Shown: in pieces, positions 17,761 through 30,264 of the stretch | Numbering within the stretch: position 1 is the stretch's first letter | How the letters are laid out: every line of letters begins with the position of its first letter | NCBI RefSeq assembly: GCF_040436345.1 | Contig: NC_133230.1 | Coordinates: forward strand, 20,346,197-20,410,196 | Length of the DNA stretch: 64,000 nt | Origin: Pagrus major | Taxonomy: Eukaryota; Chordata; Actinopteri; Spariformes; Sparidae | Direction of reading: 5' to 3' | Made by a program: the position numbers and the translations under genes | The notes under the pieces: model-generated | What the model saw: only the letters and a program-made list of their open reading frames with translations | Database searches by the model: none | What the model was told of the DNA's origin: nothing

Positions 17761-19951
17761 CGGAAACTGTCCAATTTAACTGTCTCCTTTATTCCTTATT
17801 CAATAAATTCTTTATCGAACAAATTGATCATTGCAAACGATTTGACAGTTTAAAAGTGTTATATACTGTCAAAATCGTTGCAGAAGACATTAAAAAATGG
17901 ACTTTTTGCTGGTAATCTTGCATTTATGTTCTGTATAGAATTTGGCCAGTATAATCAATATATTTATAATATATGCCCTTTCCTCAAAACCAAGGAATAT
18001 TCTTCATAAAGTTACTCCAATATGTAACGACATAAGGCTTTGTGACAAGCTCATTCTCAAGAAAAAGAATAAACCTATCATTAGTGATCAGATCAGAATA
18101 ATCAATTAGATCAAAGACCCATCTTATGACTGGAGATGATGTATATATGTAAGTTTTGGCTTACTGTTTCATATGCAAGCACCCTTACTCGTGTCTGTAA
18201 ACTGAACTGTTAGATGAAGGTTTTAAAAAGTTCGAGATGATACAATTCACAACAAAATAACTGAGCAAGTAGCAGCAATGACAGACAAAAGGAAAATTAC
18301 AGACAGCAATAAATAGGGAATTAAGGTATGTAGATATTAATTAAGTTACAGGGCTTTGTAATTCTGCAACATTTCACAATTTTTTGTGTAGTATTATCTC
18401 TTTAGATATGCAGCAAATACAGGAATGTTTAAGAAAGACCTCTCATATTTGTTCTCCCTTCTGCTGATTAAAGACTGTTGTTTATAGACACTGAGCGCCA
18501 TCTTTTGGGCTTTTAGTGAAACTACATTAATAACCCTATCATCTCAGTACCTGTTAAATATATGTATTAAATGCATTTGCATGGAAGACAATTTCTGCCA
18601 GTTAAAGGGGTTAAAAAAAAAGATGAATACTAAGCTTGATGAAAAAAACTGAAATTATGTGATTAAAAAAAATCTAAATTATGAGGTACAAAAGTCAACA
18701 TTTATCTTTCAATTGCAAGAGTGTCTCTGGCTTGTTAGGTAGAGCGGAGAGTGGCAGTGGTTGTGTGGTATAAATGGGTTGGTGTTTTTCTTGCAGTTGG
18801 TGAGAGATGAATCATCTTCAAGATATTCCAGTAAGTCCAGTTGCCGTCATATAATACTTAGATATACCATGACCTGGATGACTGCCCAGTGGCAGCCCTT
18901 CTGCAGTCTGTCTGCTCTACCTAATGAACCCAAGGACACTCTTGCAGCGAAGAGTGACCCCGACAGGAGCAGCAGAAGACAGAGAGGCCGTAGAGGTCAG
19001 ACATTACCAGAGATACTGTTTGAGTTGGAGCCAAGCAAAGAAAACACTACCAATGAAGCCAACCAATCAAAGATGGAGTAGGGCGGGTCTTGTGAGAACT
19101 CAGGTGGGATCCATAATAACATGGGATAGAGAGAGTTGTCTGGTTAACAAGGAGTACGCATTTTTGTCATTTTGCAAGTGGGTCAGCCATCTATGTCAAA
19201 CTGGAGCGACCATCGTTAAACAGAGCAGGTGGTCTACAATGCCACATATCAGCCACTTGTAATACTGTCCCTCCCTAGATGGCTTAACACCCATTTGCAC
19301 CTGGAGTCAGATGACCCCAATGACTTACATGTGATCTCAACGACTTTGAAAGAGTTAACTACACCACAAGGGTTAAAAACTTGCGGCTCTTGATCAGTCA
19401 GTTAGAACTGAAGAAGCCTGCAGCAGGGGCGTAACAACACAGGGTGGCTTAGTGATTTTCCACTTGTCCACGTGGGTTTACTCCCACATAAATACAATTT
19501 GTAATGAAGTTGACTCTTTACTGTTATCGGATTTCCTTTTCAGGAGTTTACTAATGCCACACATGAAACAACAGCACAGCATTGCTGCCCCTTTTGTGTG
19601 TTCACAAAAAGGAATATTTCAGGCTTTGTTGCCTTGGTGGTAATAACTAGAAGATTAGAAGAAAGAGCCAAGGCTCTTTTCAGCCTTAGGCCATCTCTCT
19701 GGGTTACAACCCACGCGTAGTAGCACAATTACTCAGCTTGTTTTAAAAATGCATCGTCTATGTTTGTAGGATTTCACCATGATATAGCCATCTGAAGAAA
19801 ACTTTTTAAACATTATGCCAGAGGCCTGCCTTGGATCTTCATTTTTGAATGTTTGTTGTTTTCATTTTCCCATTATACACAGATTTTACCCTGACCAGGT
19901 TTTCTGTTATCTCATGTATTGGTCAACTTGACTTTCAGGAGACATTAACAC

Positions 19952-19996
<45 letters not shown>

Positions 19997-20135
19997 AAGG
20001 GGAGTCGAGCACACACACACAGTTTTGTAATATTTACAGAACTAACACAGAGCAGCCACCTCACACAGATTAAAGTGGCCAGTTGGGGGGATTTCTGTTT
20101 TTCTAAAAGCCTGATGAACAGAGGGACATCCAGAA
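17761..20135. other. Intergenic region between NEK9 and the lectin array, with fish repeat fragments
   Basis: No supported host gene. At about 18740-19420 there is a denser, less AT-rich stretch ending in a segment resembling a common fish interspersed repeat (GTTAGAACTGAAGAAGCCTG near 19400). Its frames have no recognisable protein. A pure GA tract lies at 19954-19994. The last 100 bases are the leader of CTL1. Confidence 0.4.
19954..19994. repeat. (GA)n microsatellite
   Basis: About 20 uninterrupted GA units followed shortly by a short CA run, about 140 bp before the CTL1 start codon. Confidence 0.95.
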
Positions 20136-21780
20136 ATGATTCCAAATGATTTCAGCACAGATGGAAACTCTTTACACCATAACCTGGGAAACAAAGGTAG
20201 GCTTTTACTATTTAAACTGCTCTTGTAATGGTTTAAAAAGATATGTACTCCATTATTTTCTGCTGTGTTTGTTTGTTCAGGATCTGTGTGCACAATCAGA
20301 GTCGGGTCCAGAAGTCTCCCACTGTATCCACTGGTTATCGTGGGTTTAGGACTGCTAAACACTATTCTGCTGTTAACTGCTATTGTTATTGGGATTTACT
20401 GTGAGAACAACTATTTACCTTCCTTACCTACCTTTCTATCAATTGGTAAATATTTAAAGAAAACAGTAACTTGTTTTCTGAGTATCACCTAAAAGATGAA
20501 TGAAAAAGTGACCCTCTTATCTCTGCTTGTCACAGGTGGTCAAGCCAGTGAGGTATCCGCTCCCCACCAAATAACAGTACAAGCGCTCATTGTAGAGGTG
20601 AAGCAACTTCAGGTAATGCAGACCGATGCCATCAAAGCTCAAGAGGAGGCCCAACAAGCACTAAAGAAAGAGCTCATGAGCCATCAGCAGCTGAAACTGC
20701 AGTTAGAGCAGAACAAGACCCTCAGCAACAACATTCAGAGGCAGCTCGAGACACTACACGTTGAGAAAGCAACACTGCAGTCCGATACATCTGATACAGG
20801 TGAGAGGCTGCTGCATTCGTTTTTCAATGCATTTTGGAGTTAAGCATTTTGTTCTTGCAGCGACTTTAACTCAAGTTCCTCTTTAACAGAAGGAAGTTGT
20901 GGACGATGTCTGCCTGGGTGGTTTTTAGCCAACACAACTTGCTACTTCCACTCTAAATCAACATCCAATCCCTTAAAGAACTGGCATGACAGCAGGGCGG
21001 ACTGTATCAGGCGGGGGGCCAATCTGACTGTGATAGATAGCTTGGAGGAGCAGGTGAGTCCATGTGAAAAGCTATAGCGCTATAGACAATATATGTGAAA
21101 CCTAATGATTTATTAGACATGCTGCACTCAGCATCTCATCAGTTGCTAGCTAGACTGGCACTGCTAATACATACTGTAAAAGTATGCCTTTAATTGTGAT
21201 GTTGTTTAACCTCTCTTCACCTAGCTCAATCTTCACGAGGCCCTACCAAGACTGGATCCAAGCATTCGACCATGGTGGAGCAAGCCAGGGGGAGTCTGGT
21301 TTGGCCTTTCAGATATTCAGTCAGAGGGCAATTGGGTGTGGTTAAACAATGTGACTCTGCAGGGTGAAGGGTAAGAGCTCTAAGACTTCCTGCGCAGTGT
21401 TTCTGTGCCAAATGAAACTTTTTGACATTTTAGGAAATGTGCTTATTTGCTTTCTCATGTGTCATGTATGGTAAATATGTATTGTATGTAATGTTTTTTT
21501 TAGTGAAATTGAAAACTGTTCTTCAAAAATGAACGTGAATCATATTGCAATTTATGTCAAAATATTCACAGTATGACTTGTATTATCATATCATGCTGAC
21601 CTAATAAGAAGAGTAAAACTTGGGTCTTGCTTTAGGTACTGGATACCAGGGGAGCCCAACGACTATGGACAGAGAGAGGACTGTGCAGCACTTATGGTCA
21701 TGAAAAACCCTCGGGCAGCATGGTTTGATGCAGATTGCCAGGGGGAAAAGGAATGGTTATGTGAAATGGAACCCAACTAG
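20136..21780 (+). CDS. CTL1, type II membrane C-type lectin receptor (CD209/CLEC4-like), EPN type
   Basis: Six coding exons: 20136-20196, 20281-20400, 20536-20799, 20890-21053, 21225-21370, 21636-21780. They join in frame (intron phases 1-1-1-0-2) to 299 residues. Layout: short cytoplasmic tail without a tyrosine motif, membrane span about 38-60 (LGLLNTILLLTAIVIGIYC), coiled-coil stalk about 62-148, then a long-form CRD from Cys152 (SCGRCLPGW). CRD marks: WFGLSD, GNWVWLNN, EPN triplet (mannose-type), REDC, and C...WLCE at the end. The WND motif reads WFD, so one of the usual calcium-2 ligands (Asn) is replaced. The start is the first ATG in the exon that fits the phase. The span is most like that of CTL6. 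A possible polyadenylation signal (ATTAAA) lies near 22210. The exact vertebrate orthologue is not resolved. Confidence 0.88.
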
Positions 21781-23493
21781 TTGTGGAGGCTGACTTTTAG
21801 TCTGCTCAAAGACGTGTTAAAACCATCATATGAAAAGACCTGGTTGTTGTCCAGATCAGGATTTATTGTCAAAGGCTTTAGCTACATGTTCCAACAGCGC
21901 TGCACCTCGGAAGCCTTTAAAGCTAGGGTTGGTAAATTATTCTAGGAGCATGTATTGTTCTATTTGTAGAAAACCTCTTAATAATAACCTCCTTGGCAGG
22001 GATAACTTCCGAGATTGTGAACACGGTAAACATGATACCTGCTAATCATCAGCAGTTAGAGCTGTCATTGTGATGTAAGCATGGCAACATTAACACCTAC
22101 CTCAAAGCAAAGCTTTCCTGAAGAACAACCTCCTAGAGCTGAACTCTATGATGTAAGCTTGACATACAGCATGTAAAACTGGTGCCTCACTGTGGTCTTT
22201 CTGAGTGTAATTAAAGGTTGAGTGAATGAAAAACATTTTTGTGACTGTTTACTCACTCATGTGACAGATATTATGGTTGTCACTGAAGGGTAGAGCTTCA
22301 AAAACGCATTAAGAATCTCTTTTTCAAAGCAAGAATGAGATTTTTGGGCAGCAGGGGGTGCAAGTGATTTATTTCTACTGTCTACACTTGAGAACATCAG
22401 TGAAAGGTTATTTATGACACTAGACACTTGAACCCACAAACGCACACTTTGTAAACCTGGATATGGTAACTGATCCAAGTGTAACGTTCATTAAAGAACT
22501 TGTTGTTAAGTCTATAGATAGGCCTTTCCAATCTGAACATACTGGTCAGATTGTGAAGTGGTGATGTGCCTAAAAGACTTTCAGGAGGCAATTTCACATT
22601 GGAAAGAGAAGAGAGTGGGATCACAAGCAAGCACACACGCTCTTGCACACACAGGGTTTTGTAATATTGACAGGACAGCTGCCTCACACAGATGAAAGGC
22701 CCAGGACCAGAGGGTTATCCAGACATCATTTCAAATTATGGCAACAGCACAGATGGTAATTCATCACAAATCATAATGTGAGAGGGAGAGTTTTCATACT
22801 GATAACATTGCAATACAGGCAAAAATGAGTTATTGTTAATGTAAGCACAAAGTCATTGATTGTATGAGTTAAAACAACCCCCGGTGCATCCTATAGTGTC
22901 AAAAATCATGTTTTTAATTTGATTCAAAATCATGTCTGTGGCAATAAACACGTGATGAGCATGGAGGTCCAACATATAAGAGGTCTATGAGGGAGCTAAG
23001 GCTGTGATGTTGGCAGCAACTGTTATGTCACCAAAATTTATGAAGGAATTACCGTTGAAAAGAACTCACATGACTTACTGGCTAGCTCCGCAAAAAACAT
23101 TGTGTGAACTAAGATATCAACATATCAGCAGAAAAACACAACTTTGAACTTTTGAAGCCTTGCAGTGCCAGCATGATGATGCTTCCTTGCAGGGTTCCAA
23201 GGAAGAGTTGTGTAACATGAAAATGAACAAAGATTCATTTACTCAAACATGTGTCCTGTCGTTAATCCAACTATTAGATTGTTCAACATTCCAACACTTA
23301 AGGTCATTAAAGGTGTAATATGTCAAGTTTTTTCCTCGACAAGAGTGTGAGGTTTACCACTGGACTATATAAAAATTGGCCTATAATTCCAAGTTAAAGG
23401 AAAGTTTGGGGAAGTAACCCAATAAAACTTTCACTTTCATGCTCATGATAAAAAGCAAACAGTTCAGCGGTCTGTGTCCAAGGCACTGCAGTC
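21781..23493 (+). other. CTL1-CTL2 intergenic region
   Basis: Holds the CTL1 3' untranslated region (to about 22230), a relic of a lectin leader exon (22640-22760, listed separately) and AT-rich sequence. A fish repeat end (attaaaggtgtaatatgtcaag) lies near 23307. No intact coding exon seen. Confidence 0.5.
22640..22760 (+). pseudogene. Relic of a lectin-receptor first exon
   Basis: Collinear with the CTL1 leader and first coding exon (20013-20170): both share a CA-rich stretch, gttttgtaatatt, cagctgcctcacacagat or close variants, then a ccagacatc/ccagaaatg segment and agcacagatgg. In this copy the reading frame of CTL1 exon 1 is not kept, and only the exons of CTL2 follow downstream. It could be an unused or alternative leader of CTL2, or what is left of a deleted gene. 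Confidence 0.5.
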
Positions 23494-25322
23494 ATGGGGA
23501 ATCCACAGAGAAGGACGTTCCACGTTCACTCCGAAATAATTGGACAAGGTATAGTGTTTGTTCTGCAGCATCTGACACATTTTCCGTCTTTTTCCTCTAC
23601 TTTTCTTTTTTGTAATTATTAAAACGTTAGCAAATGAAGAGCTAAAGAGCTAAAAGGATCAATCTCAAATATATGCTCAACATATAACCAAGCCTCAGTA
23701 ATTGTAGCTTTAAAGTCATATAACTGTAGCTTGATAAAAATGTAAAAACCCCCATGTATGTAACTGTTCAGATTAGTCAGAATACTCTGATTTTTTTGTG
23801 CATTATAATGAGTAACCAAGACATTTTGAAGTTATGAAACAAAATTAATCTAATTTCCATCGTATTGGCATGGTTCAATAACACGGAGTGTCACATGGAA
23901 AAAATATAACATTTTCTGTAATCAAATCTTGATTGTTTACAACATTTTTCTGTCCATTACAGGTGGATCCACTTTTCGTAAAAACAGAACAGTTTTACTC
24001 TGTCTTGGACTGCTGAACGTCGTTTTGCTGATAGCGGCTGTTGTTATTGGGTTTAACTGTAAGTTTGACAGTTGATTAAAAGTTTCATTTCCCTCTTCTG
24101 CAGAATTTCACTTTTACCAGTTAGCTGAATAGACACTTTCTCACACAAAAAATTGTGCAAGGTCTTGCGCAATATCTAAATATTATTTTACATTGATTAT
24201 TAATATTTCTACACACTTTTAACAAAACAGACAACAAAAAAACAACTTTATTGTCCACACAGGACACAGTTTTATACACAGTTCTCGCTCTATTTTGTGA
24301 CAATGTGTTTTCCCCTCTTCAGGTGCTAAAGTCAGAGAGGGTCCCTTCCATGTTTCACACCCAGCTGTAACACAGGTCCTCGATGAGCTGAACTATCTCC
24401 GTAGCAACCACAGCGATGTGATCGAAGCCGAAGAAGCAGCCAAGAACGCCTTCGAGAGAGCAGTTAAAAACCATGCACAACTAAAGGAGAAAATCGAGCA
24501 GCAGAAGACCATCAATGACAATTATCAGAAGCAGATGGAGGAACTGCAAAAAGAGCAGACAAATCTCCAGTCCAATATGACGGCTTTGGGTGAGAAAGAG
24601 TTGTATTGTAGTTGTTATTTAATAGTTAGTTAAAGTTAGAATACTGAAAAACTAAACTGACAAGAAATCTTTTATTTCTCCTAGAGGGGAATTGTGGCAG
24701 GTGTCTCTCTGGATGGGCTCTTCACAACTCGTCCTGCTATTACTTTTCTAGCATTGAGCCCTCTACTGTTACAAAAAACTGGCACGATAGCAGAGCTGAC
24801 TGTATTAGACGTGGAGCTGACCTGATTGTGATCGACAATGAAGAGGAGCAGGTAGGTTGTAAACGAACAAGAAATTGTTGTCAGTAATAATGTTGAAATA
24901 CATTTTCACATTTGCCCTTTAAAATGTGAATTTCTTGCTTGCACAGAGATTTGTGAGTGGCAGCATTGGAGACATGAGAGGGACCCAGGACATCCTAAGG
25001 AACTCATTCTGGATTGGTCTCACTGACACAGAGACAGAGGGGACATGGGTCTGGATTAATAATGTCACCGAGGTGGAACGAAGGTGAGAGCTGCACTATT
25101 ACAGTCTCAATGTGGCAGGACTTATGGATTATGACTTTAAAAAATATATATTATTTGATTTTCTTAAGGTACTGGATGGATGGAGAACCAAACAACTCAC
25201 ACCACCATGGAGAAGACTGTGCGACTGCAGTTTATAGCCCCAGCAACCCCTGGAAGACCCGTAACGATATCAATTGTAACATGTATCAGAGACACTGGAT
25301 ATGTGAGATGACATCAAGCTAG
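23494..25322 (+). CDS. CTL2, type II membrane C-type lectin receptor, EPN type
   Basis: Six coding exons: 23494-23548, 23963-24058, 24323-24589, 24685-24851, 24947-25083, 25169-25322; phases 1-1-1-0-2; 291 residues. Very short tail (MGNPQRRTFHVHSEIIGQ), membrane span about 28-50 (LGLLNVVLLIAAVVIGFNC), a strongly heptad-like stalk about 51-138 with the sequon NMT, and a CRD starting NCGRCLSGW. CRD marks: WIGLTD, GTWVWINN, EPN triplet, GEDC, and ND of the WND motif (reads RND), so all main calcium-2 ligands are kept and mannose-type sugar binding is plausible. Polyadenylation signal AATAAA at 25377-25382. Stalk and CRD exons are near-identical to CTL3; tail and span are clearly different from it. 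Confidence 0.9.
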
Positions 25323-26198
25323 AATCAGGAAGTGCCACTGAAGCAGAAAACACAAGCATATGTTTGTAATTCTTTGAATAAAAAATAAAACACCTTTAAG
25401 ATTGATCTGATGAGTCTTGTGCATCTTTGGCCGTCCATTATTCTAAATGTATTTCAACATCAGAACCAAGATCTCATATGTAGAGATTTTATAATAAAGT
25501 GCAGCTCAATACAGTTTTTATTGACAATTATTCTTTCTTCAAAGGTTTTCACTATGTATGTGATAGGAACACATGGTTGGTTGCTATAGCACATCAGTCT
25601 ACTTTCAGTCACCCTCTTTGGTCCAGATCAAATTATCTCAACAAATATTGGATGGATGACATTAAATTATGTACAGACACTCTTGTCCTACTCAGGGTGA
25701 ATTGTAATAATTTTCATCATTCCTGCAAAACTACTAACATTCCCATCAGCCTCAGCTGAACTTAAGCATTAACAGCAAATGTTAGTATGCTGATGTTAAC
25801 CTTTAGCTCAAAGTGCTGTGACTTTGTTAAACCTCACATAACTGCAAGCATGTCTGCAGGGTGTTGTTCTTCTTAGATTTACACAGAAAACAGAACTGAA
25901 AAGACAGCAGACAGAGGAACTACGACATCACATCCATACAACACATTATCTCAGTTATGAAGAAGTAGGATTCATGCAAACACACACATACAGACACACA
26001 AAAACACGCCAATGATGCAACCTATTGTTCCTCTGTGTTCTCCATACAACAGTTGATTCGCTGAAGGAAAAAAAACTGCTGTGCACTGAACATCATCAAC
26101 TGATGAACAGTCAGTTGGGGTGGATTCATATTCAGACACACCCATCCTATCATGGATAATAAATCAGGAAGCAAAGTGGACAGAGCTGCAGCACCACA
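25323..26198. other. CTL2-CTL3 intergenic region with a common fish repeat
   Basis: About 25590-25830 matches a repeat widespread in percomorph fish (caacaaatattggatggat, then gttagtatgctgatgttaacctttagctcaaag). The same unit follows CTL3 (28220-28430 and 29996-30190), showing the whole intergenic block was duplicated with the genes. No coding exon seen. Confidence 0.6.
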
Positions 26199-28037
26199 AT
26201 GGAGAATCCACAAAGACGGACAGATGCTATGCAGAAAATATCATTCATACCAAAGTTGTCTCAGGTTTTCTTCAACAATGATGGACATTTTCGCTCTCGC
26301 TATCAAATACAAGGTACAACAAATAATGCGTTCTGCTTTTTTTCTTTCTCTCAGCAAATGAACCTGTAATTTTAAGTAAATTTATGCTGTCATTATTCAA
26401 ATGTTACTGAATGAGGAGCATTGCTAATGTTATTTTATAAGGCAAGGCATTACTACCAAGCCTCAATTATTGTAGCTTTAAAGTGATATTCATCATAGAG
26501 AATCACCTGTAACTGTTATTAAACCCTAATGAATTACAATGTTCACAGGTAGAGATGGATCTAACCGGCTGGTTTTACTCTGTCTGGGACTGCTGAACTT
26601 TGTTTTGCTGATAATTGCTGTTGTTCTTGGGATTAACTGTGAGTATGACAGTACTCATAAAAGTGTCATTTCTCTCTTCTGTGGAATTTCACTTTGAATG
26701 ACAAACCTGAGTTGCCCTTAACACAAGAGGCTTAATGCTGATTTTCGATTTATTTCAGAATGCTTTAAAAAATGCTGAAATTTGATTAATTTCAGATCAT
26801 ACTGTGTTACTTAAATACAAATAAAGTCCATTAGGTTTCACAAGGGTTTTAAAACAGCAAAGTCAAGCTTTAAAACTCATATTACTGAAGGACTTAAGGT
26901 TTTGTTTCAACATTTTTCTTTGAGTATAACAATTTTCACACACCTTCTCTCGCATTTCACAAATGCAGATCTGTGAACCTCCATAGTTTTGACACGGTTC
27001 TCGCTTTCTTTGTGACAATGTGTTTTCCCCTCTTTAGGTGCTAAAGTCAGAGAGGGTTCCTTCCATGTTTCACACCCAGCTGTAACACAGGTCCTCGATG
27101 AGCTGAACTATCTCCGTAGCAACCACAGCGATGTGATCGAAGCCGAAGAAGCAGCCAAGAACGCCTTCGAGAGAGCAGTTAAAAACCATGCACAACTAAA
27201 GGAGAAAATCGAGCAGCAGAAGACCATCAATGACAATTATCAGAAGCAGATGGAGGAACTGCAAAAAGAGCAGACAAATCTCCAGTCCAATATGACGGCT
27301 TTGGGTGAGAAAGAGTTGTATTGTAGCTGTTATTTAATAGTTAGTTAAAGTTAGAATACTGAAAAACTAAACTGACAAGAAATCTTTTATTTCTCCTAGA
27401 GGGGAATTGTGGCAGGTGTCTCTCTGGATGGGCTCTTCACAACTCGTCCTGCTATTACTTTTCTAACATTGAGCCCTCTACTGTTACAAAAAACTGGCAT
27501 GATAGCAGAGCTGACTGTATTAGACGTGGAGCTGACCTGATTGTGATCGACAATGAAGAGGAGCAGGTAGGTTGTAAACAAACGAGAAAATGCTGTCAGT
27601 AATAATGTTGAAATACATTTTCACATTTGCCCTTTGAAATGTGAATTTCTTGCTTGCACAGAGATTTGTGAGTGGCAGCATTGGAGACATGAGAGGGACC
27701 CAGGACATCCTAAGGAACTCATTCTGGATTGGTCTCACTGACACAGAGACAGAGGGGACATGGGTCTGGATTAATAATGTCACTGAGGTGGAACGAAGGT
27801 GAGAGCTGCACTATTACAGTCTCAATGTGGCAGGACTTATGGATTATGACTTTAAAAAATATATATTATTTGATTTTCTTAAGGTACTGGATGGATGGAG
27901 AACCAAACAACTCACACCACCATGGAGAAGACTGTGCGACTGCAGTTTATAGCCCCAGCAACCCCTGGAAGACCCGTAACGATATCAATTGTAACATGTA
28001 TCAGAGACACTGGATATGTGAGATGACATCAAGCTAG
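26199..28037 (+). CDS. CTL3, type II membrane C-type lectin receptor, EPN type; probable CTL4/CTL2 hybrid
   Basis: Six coding exons: 26199-26313, 26549-26638, 27038-27304, 27400-27566, 27662-27798, 27884-28037; phases 1-1-1-0-2; 309 residues. Tail of 38 residues (starts MENPQRRTDAMQKISF), membrane span about 46-67 (LGLLNFVLLIIAVVLGINC), stalk about 69-157, CRD starting NCGRCLSGW. The CRD protein is almost the same as CTL2 (EPN, GEDC, RND). The tail, span and intron 2 are almost the same as CTL4, while introns and exons 3' of the stalk follow CTL2. Polyadenylation signal AATAAA at 28092-28097. Very recent duplication, or a hybrid from unequal crossing-over or gene conversion. Confidence 0.9.
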
Positions 28038-30264
28038 AATCAGGAAGTGCCACTGAAGCAGAAAACACAAGCATATGTTTGTAATTCTCAGAATAAAAAA
28101 TAAAACACCTTTAAGATTGATCTGATGAGTCTGTCATTATTCTAACTGTATTTCAACATCAGAACCAAGATCTCATATGTAGAGATTTTATAATAAAGTG
28201 CAGCTCAATACAGTTTTTATTGACAATTATTCTTTCTTCAAAGGTTTTCACTATGTATGTGATAGGAACACATGGTTGCTATAACACATCAGTCTATTTT
28301 CAGTCGCCCTCTACTCAGGATGAATTGTAATAATTTTCATCATTCCTGCTAACATAACTACTAACATTCCCATTAGCCTCAGCTGAACTTAAGCATTAGC
28401 AGCAAATGTTAGCATGCTAAGTGGCTGATAACGCCAAGATGGGCCCTAAGGCCGCGTTCAGACTGCCAGCCAAAATCCGATTTTTAGCCCATCCAGATTG
28501 GAACTGGATGGCTCTTTTGAAGTCTGAACAGTCGCAAATCACATGAAATCCGATTTTTGCAAACCGACCTTGGTAACGCATTGCCAGCAAAACCATTGTT
28601 TTCCTATACTAAAGGTGCATCTTGCATGTGCTCCTTTCTTGCGTTGCATGTCACTTTTTCTTTTTTGGATGTGGATGAAAGTTAAAATATTCTTAACTTT
28701 TTAGCATAAGGTGCGGAGTTACACAGCTTTTTCAGTTAATTACACTTGATCGGCTGGTTGGGCACACAGCTCCGCTCCACAGGTTAATCACGCTGTTTTG
28801 ACCTTCGGAGATTTTCACATTTTGTTCTAAGACAAATACACGCACATAAATACCCCATTTGGGAATTTTGAAGCTTTTACGCAAGTAATTGCTAACAAGT
28901 GGCTAAATGAGACAACAGCGATTGTCAGGGACATTAAACATCATCACTGTCAGGCCTGGACTAAAAAGAAGACTCAGATGCAGAGGTTTTCGCAGATCAA
29001 GCAGGCTTTTATTCTGTGAATTCACTTTTCAGCTCTTAAGACAGAGTGATAAGAAAAAAGGCTATCAACTCTAGACTATCTGAGAATAAGGAACAGGAGA
29101 AAATAAACAGAAAATCACTCCAAAGGGAGGAAACAAAAAGGCTGAAAACTGATCTACTCTGACGAGGAATATTAACAATGAAAATTTAATAACAAAAAGC
29201 GCTCCAAACGGAGGGAGGCACAAAGGCTATAAAATTAGGCTATACTATTTCTGAAAAAACTATGAAAACAAAACCACTCCAACAGAGGGGGAAAAAAGGT
29301 TACAAAACAAGGCTAGCTTAAACACTGCTCTGAAAAAATTACAACACAAAATCACTCTACTTAAGAGGAGACAAGGAAAAAAGAATACCAACTTAGACGC
29401 TGAGGACAAGAACAAGACAAGAACTGTGACCATGGGGCTGGAGGCACACGAACAAACGAGATACTCTGGCACAGGACAAAGGGAGACGCGGACTATAAGG
29501 CACATGAGGGTAATGGGAAACAGGTGGAAACAATCAGCGATCAGGGGAGACGTCAGACCGGTGACACAAGAGGAAGGGCAAGTGACCTGAAACGAGAGGA
29601 GAGTTACTTTTCAAAATAAAACATGACATTCACAAGACAAAAAAAATCCCAAAACGAGACACCCCTCACCGCGGTGTGACAATCACGCTGATGGAAAGTC
29701 AGGTGAAGTTTCGTAGTCCACAAAACATTTCTAAAGCTTCACAGCAAAACATAGTCGCAGCATTCTATTAAAGCAAAGAAGTAGATGGGGACTTGAGTAA
29801 AAATATGTATTTCTCCGGCATTGAATATGTTGTAGACATTTAAGAGTAATGGAAGTACACAACTTAGCAAAATATACAACAATGGTCTAGTCCTTTTAAT
29901 GCCGAAATGTTGAATATTATATCTTTAAACAAAGATGATGAGCAAAGAGCAAAGATTATCTGTCAGACATCAGCACGCTAGCATCGTCATTGAGAGGGTT
30001 GAGCATGTTAGCATGCTGATGTTAACCTTTAGCTCAAAGTGCTGTGACTTTGTTAAACCTCACATAGCTGCAAGCATGTCTGCTGAGTATTGTTCTTTTT
30101 AGATTTACACAGAAAACAGAACTGAAAAGACAGCAGACAGAGGTACTATGACATCACATCAGTCCAACACATCATCACAGTTATGAAGAAGTAGGCTTCA
30201 GACACACCCGTCCTATCACGGATAATAAATCAGGAGGCAAAGTGGACAGAGCTGCAGCATCACA
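28038..30264. other. CTL3-CTL4 intergenic region carrying a large insertion
   Basis: The CTL2-CTL3 spacer is repeated here but split. Its left part (to about 28418) and right part (from about 30000) are separated by about 1.6 kb of inserted DNA, bounded on both sides by gttagcatgct. The insertion holds a piece beginning ggccgcgttcagactgcc (about 28450-28620), typical of fish DNA-transposon-derived repeats whose matching right end I could not find, and a probable solo LTR (28948-29681). No host exon seen. Confidence 0.55.
28948..29681 (-). mobile_element. Probable solo LTR of a retroelement (fossil)
   Basis: 734-bp unit beginning TGTCAGGCC and ending GGTGTGACA (TG...CA), flanked by an identical 5-bp duplication ATCAC (28943-28947 and 29682-29686). 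On the minus strand a polyadenylation-like AATAAA lies near the 3' end, as in an LTR. No internal region or coding part remains, so it is a remnant of one recombined copy. The identical flanks suggest a fairly young insertion, younger than the CTL3/CTL4 spacer duplication. Family not determined. Confidence 0.65.

Noticed and set aside
18761-19262. Two overlapping frames of 106 and 112 residues
   Set aside because: No motif recognised, no leader or splice support; lies in probable repeat-derived sequence.
19954-20020. GA and CA tracts as a CRISPR-like or regulatory array
   Set aside because: Simple microsatellites; no spaced direct repeats anywhere in the window, and the genome is eukaryotic.
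29260-29505. 81-residue minus-strand frame between CTL3 and CTL4
   Set aside because: Falls wholly within the probable solo LTR.
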